A stretch of DNA of 64,000 bases from Heterobilharzia americana. Lineage: Eukaryota > Platyhelminthes > Trematoda > Strigeidida > Schistosomatidae. The notes under the pieces were generated by a model. The model searched no databases, was not told the DNA's origin, and saw nothing but the letters and a program-made list of their open reading frames with translations. The DNA lies in NCBI GenBank assembly GCA_944470555.2, contig OX104127.1:115844741-115908740 (forward strand), given 5' to 3'. Made by a program: the position numbers and the translations under genes. The stretch's first letter is position 1. The number at the start of each line of letters is the position of its first letter. Of this stretch, positions 59,660 through 64,000 are shown piece by piece.

Positions 59660-62600
59660 TTGACTAGGCAATACAAAAGAGTAACCATGAGCTTGAGAGA
59701 AAAGTTTCCATTCATTTCAGTAATTGTTTTATTTTTGGCTTGTTTCCAGATGCAAAAAAGGTTAATATATAACCGAATTATCAGAAATGATAATTTTGTA
59801 TCACACTTTAAACACATTAAAATTTATAATGAATAAACCATATGAACAAAATTGGTGTAAATCGAGGTAATATAAACAAAATATGGTCACAAATCCAGAA
59901 ATAATTCAGTAGCAATTTATGTGCAATTGTTCACATATTCCCAGTGCTCCAAAAACAAGGGTATGACACAGAAGTAACAAACAATTCATTTTTTGACTTA
60001 AAATAAGGTAAACTTACTAACTGAATCTGCTTCTTTTGTAAAACTACAGTTTTGCATGCCGCTAAAGTAGAGGTAATTCTGCCGCCTAACAGTTGGTTGA
60101 GTATCTTCATGAACTCGTCAAAAGTTGAGATTATTATATTTCCCCTGTGATGCAATCCACACATCTGTCAAAAACAATAGTCTGTTGGGAATTTAGTGAA
60201 AATGTGCACCAATCGCTCAAAATAAGCTTTAAAAAAGTTGCGTTTGGCCACATCTCACAGTTTATCCCATGGTGTGCAACACATAACATTGGCGACTGAA
60301 TACCAGTGAGCTAAGAAATTTTGAATTTCTAATAAGATATTATAAATGTAACTTAGATCAAACTATGGTGGTGAGAATAATAAATGTAAATGACATGGTG
60401 CAAATTAAATTGCATCCATAAATTATCGTTGTACAGAAATCAAGTATCGTTTTGCCCAGTACCATATGATAATAAAATTTAGCTACAACTACTTGTGTAA
60501 CTGAAAGTAAGTGAAGAATTGCCAAACTTCAGATGAGTTGTCTTACATAGAAAAATAAGTGGAAAACACTTAGTGGCTGGAGAAAAATAAACTTTTTAGT
60601 GTATTCGTTTTAGGGTATATAAGTCTGTAGTAATATAGTAGACGGAAAAGTATTCATTCGTACATCCCCTAATTTTGAGTCACAATTCATACTCCTATTT
60701 AGATCTTCTTTACTGCTTATTTGTAGCCGCCGAACTTTAACAGCGGCCATAGTAAATCAAACGTGCGGTAATTTTGTCATCTATCGGAAATTCCTCTGTC
60801 AGAAAGAATTTCGATGTCTTCCTTATCTTATACATGACCACTTTTGCCAAAAATATATAACACAATGAACAGAATTTGTCCTAATAAGCAAATAGTGCAT
60901 TTTCGTTGGTATTCGGATGAGAAAGAAAAATGTAACAGATCAAATTTTCACCATGTATTTACCACTTCTGACAGAGGGTAAATTTCATCGCAATCGGCAA
61001 CATAAAAAATGTTCCGTTGATAAATAACAAACTATTTGCACACTTTCGCATCGTCATTACTTGGCACTACAGCCGTCGTTCCAACTGAAGCATTATGATG
61101 ATTGTTGTTTTTGTTGCTTTAAATGTTCAGTGGATATGATAGCATTTTGTAGCAATTGCCTTCAATTTTAAGAGAACTTTCCAATTTGAGAGGCTGACTA
61201 GATAATAGTAAATTTTATTCAGGTCTTCCAGTCTCACAGAGAAACAGGAAACTGTCTGTCATACTACGAATCGTTGGTTTTCAATTTAATAGTGTCAACT
61301 GTTTTTTGGCGAAAAAGCAAAAGTATGAAACAACAGTAAATAGAAGTTTCCTTTTCACCCCATTCAGCCTTTACATCATTGTGATTTCTCCAAGCCAAAT
61401 AAATGAAATCGGAAACATTATGAACCTTAAACTTTTCATGGAAAAAAATCATTATTTGCCTTACTATTTAAACTTTGTCTCCATTTCGATAAAAAACAAT
61501 ATATACAATGTCTGTTTTGAACTGTTTAGCCACTATCTAGTCCAGGAACTACTTGGTTGAACATTTACACTTAGTTCAGTCTATTTCTCTGTTAAATAAG
61601 CAGAAGAAATAGTAATTCTTTTCCCATATCCTAATGGGTTAGTTCTGCACATTTTCGTGTCGGTCTTACTTAAGTTCAGAACAAATATGATAAGTCTTTT
61701 TCTGCTGATAATCTTTTTACTAGACTTTCAACATACAATGTTGGAAGTGATTTAGCTGAACCCATTACCAAACGGTTAATAGTCAGCTACCCCAACAAGT
61801 GACCCACAACTACAATATTACAAAATAGAGATTCGTTCTGTTTTAAACATTATAATACGTGTTCAACACATTCACAACTAACTATAATCAATAATTGCAG
61901 GTTGTTTTCCCTATGTGGAATAGATGTAATCTCATATTTATTTAGTGATTAGTGTTATAAAGAGTCAAAGTATTTTGATAAATATATAATATCACAAATT
62001 TTCGATGTGGCAGAAAACTAGAGTTAGATGAGCTGCCAGGATTTCACTTCATCTTTTAGTACGATAAACAATGGCAGAAAAGTATGCAAATAATAAATAT
62101 TTATTAAGGTATTCTGACAACAGATATTATTAACATGTTTCCATATTCATTCACTGAGAAGATGCGCCGTGAATGACTGAACTATTCCTTAATCTACTGG
62201 ATTTGTACAATGAGATTATTCGTCCTATTATTGAGATAATTATCAAAGAGAAATCATTCTATATGGTGGTAAACAAATTAAAATATAGAACATGGTAAGC
62301 ATGTTCACTGAACTCTGAAGATTAACTAAAGTTAAGATTTATTACTAGACATTTATAATGAAGAAACCTGTGTAATTTTGTCCAGTCCAGAGAACTGATA
62401 GAGTTTTAGGTAAATTTTTCTATAATGGTTATCCAGCTCAATAGTCGATATTCGTGGAGATCACTATGACCTTTTTTTGCACATATGTTTCAAGTTCAAA
62501 AGTAAGAAGGTTTCTGTACACCCAAATAAATAATGATTTAAAATTCCTATGAAGGCAGTAAATAAAACTCATATATTTCAGTTAACATGAAACTCCAAAC

Positions 62601-63655
62601 AACGAAATATTTTCACTAATGCAACTTTTAATCAATTTATTTTAGACCGTCGTACTTATTGAGTCACTTATTAGTCGATCGTTGTTAGAGACAAACTGGG
62701 ATGTGCAAACCAATGCTGTTTTATCTGTGCTTAGTTACAGTGTTAAGAATATTGAATACTGAGCTTGTTGTAAATCTTTGAAGTAAATTGGAATGACAAA
62801 AGTGAGATCTGATTTTCCTTATGTTTTATTCCATAGGTCATCTGTAATTGACGAAGTCAAAATATGACTTAAATCATTATATTTGGCAGTGTACGTTTTT
62901 ACAAAAGCAACTACTTCGGGGACCAAATTTACGTTAAATAATAAACGGACACCTCTATGTATCTTAGCTGTTCATAACTTTCATTATTTTCCCTGTACTC
63001 ATTTCATCTATGTTTTCACTGACTGTTCATCTGCTTGTGTTCTGTGAAATCATGAAATAAACTTTAAATTTTTATATGAACTTAATGTATAGCAGGTAGG
63101 TTAAATAAACTTTTATGTTACCTGTTCCATTCAGTGGACAGAAATGCATAATGACAGTGTAATTTACTACGTGGAGTTTTCAGGAGAATTTATTGTTCGC
63201 AAGTGCAGCATTATCGTAAGTAATTTCTGTTAGAAACATCAACCTGTATATAATATTGTGTCACTGTGTGTTGTATCAAATACTAGGTCTTATATAGAAC
63301 CAAATTTTGCTACAGCGTCACAGATTTGCTCTTACATTATTCCTGCAAGATATTTTTACCGGAATCAGGTGCCCAAAACGTGTGGTGGAGATTGAAAAAT
63401 GTATAATAAGGCAGTTGGACTGCCTTTTTAGCAGATGAATTAGTCACTTTTGTAAGATCTATTGACACTTAATGGAATTTACATTTTTTATTTCTAATTG
63501 TTAACAACAAAATCTGAAGTGCAGTTTATTTCATATCTTAATATTCAGTTATTAAATGGTAGTATTTCTCTACGGGTCGAATTTATAAAAGATGATTACG
63601 AATGTATGATAAATGAATATGCCCTATTTACTGGAAGCCACCTATCTCATGATTC
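59660..63655. other. AT-rich DNA, nothing recognised
   Basis: Open frames up to 84 codons (61306-61560) without recognisable domains. No repeats or RNA genes seen. Confidence 0.5.
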
Positions 63656-63877
63656 ATGAATGCACCAAAACACAGCGTTTTCGTGATAGGTGTTTTTATT
63701 TTTAATATTAAATGCTTTGGGAATGCTCTTCCAAGTTACAGTTCAAATATCAACAACGATACTACTTGCTCACAAGTAGCGTCAATATTTAGAATATCTG
63801 ATGGAGTATCATTTGCAGTAGGTTTGTCCACACCCTCTACTAGTGAATGCCAACAGGTTTATAAACTAGATTCATAG
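63656..63877 (+). CDS. Small ORF with a signal-like N-terminus, unidentified
   Basis: 73 codons. A short charged start is followed by a hydrophobic run (VFVIGVFIFNI, residues 8-18), CFGNA as a plausible signal-peptidase site, then a polar Ser/Thr/Cys-bearing tail (NINNDTTCSQ, STSECQQ). A donor-like CAG/GTTTAT occurs near 63856, so it could be a first coding exon of a secreted protein. There is no homology I recognise, and AT-rich DNA often yields hydrophobic frames by chance. Confidence 0.2.
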   Translation: MNAPKHSVFVIGVFIFNIKCFGNALPSYSSNINNDTTCSQVASIFRISDGVSFAVGLSTPSTSECQQVYKLDS

Positions 63878-64000
63878 ATTACTGTCAATTTTCTTCCGAT
63901 CATCCAGCAAGTATCTTGGATTCTTATTAAAAGTACTCAGTTGGTAGTTTACCAATATACATAAACTAATTTAGTATGTAATTTGCGTAGCAAAGTCACG

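Overview
The window looks like a gene-poor stretch of a blood-fluke (Schistosoma-type) nuclear genome. It is strongly AT-rich, has scattered (TA)n tracts, no bacterial-style gene packing and no long host open reading frame. Its repeats are ones I associate with schistosomes: RTE-clade (SR2-like) non-LTR retrotransposons, tRNA-headed SINE-like units carrying hammerhead ribozymes (the S. mansoni Sm-alpha type and two related families), a decayed Penelope-like element, and a decayed CR1/jockey-like LINE. The genus is inferred from repeat families; I cannot name the species.

Layout. 0-3 kb: a long direct repeat (1-420 and 825-1243), then a cluster of Sm-alpha-like hammerhead repeats, including an inverted pair and a tandem dimer with a 319-nt period. 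3-13 kb: AT-rich DNA with two (TA)n tracts and one old tRNA/hammerhead SINE. 13.2-16.4 kb: full-length RTE element 1 on the minus strand, with a 14-bp target-site duplication and a frameshifted ORF. 22.1-24.9 kb: a decayed CR1/jockey-like LINE on the plus strand. 26.5-27.7 kb: two hammerhead repeats of different families. 32.2 kb: another tRNA/hammerhead SINE. 33.6-34.2 kb: a fragment of a dead RTE subfamily. 35.1-35.6 kb: a foldback made of two hammerhead repeats. 36.4-39.6 kb: full-length RTE element 2 with a 16-bp duplication and an uninterrupted 1011-codon endonuclease/reverse-transcriptase frame. 39.7-41.9 kb: a palindrome and a decayed Penelope-like reverse transcriptase. 43.5-46.1 and 58.0-59.7 kb: two 5'-truncated copies of the dead RTE subfamily. 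51.2 kb: a short fragment I read as Penelope-like. 54.5 kb: a tRNA-headed SINE with the only hammerhead whose catalytic core is intact. The rest is AT-rich sequence in which I recognise nothing; two weak host-exon candidates are at 57.7 and 63.7 kb.

How the parts relate. RTE element 2 is the only copy that could plausibly still supply endonuclease/RT activity. Element 1 and the dead subfamily would need help in trans. The hammerhead repeats have no protein and presumably depended on retrotransposon enzymes. The most notable pattern is that hammerhead-bearing ends occur four times as divergent inverted pairs with the ribozyme end at the centre, in at least three sequence families. One arm of one pair starts within a base of the predicted self-cleavage site.
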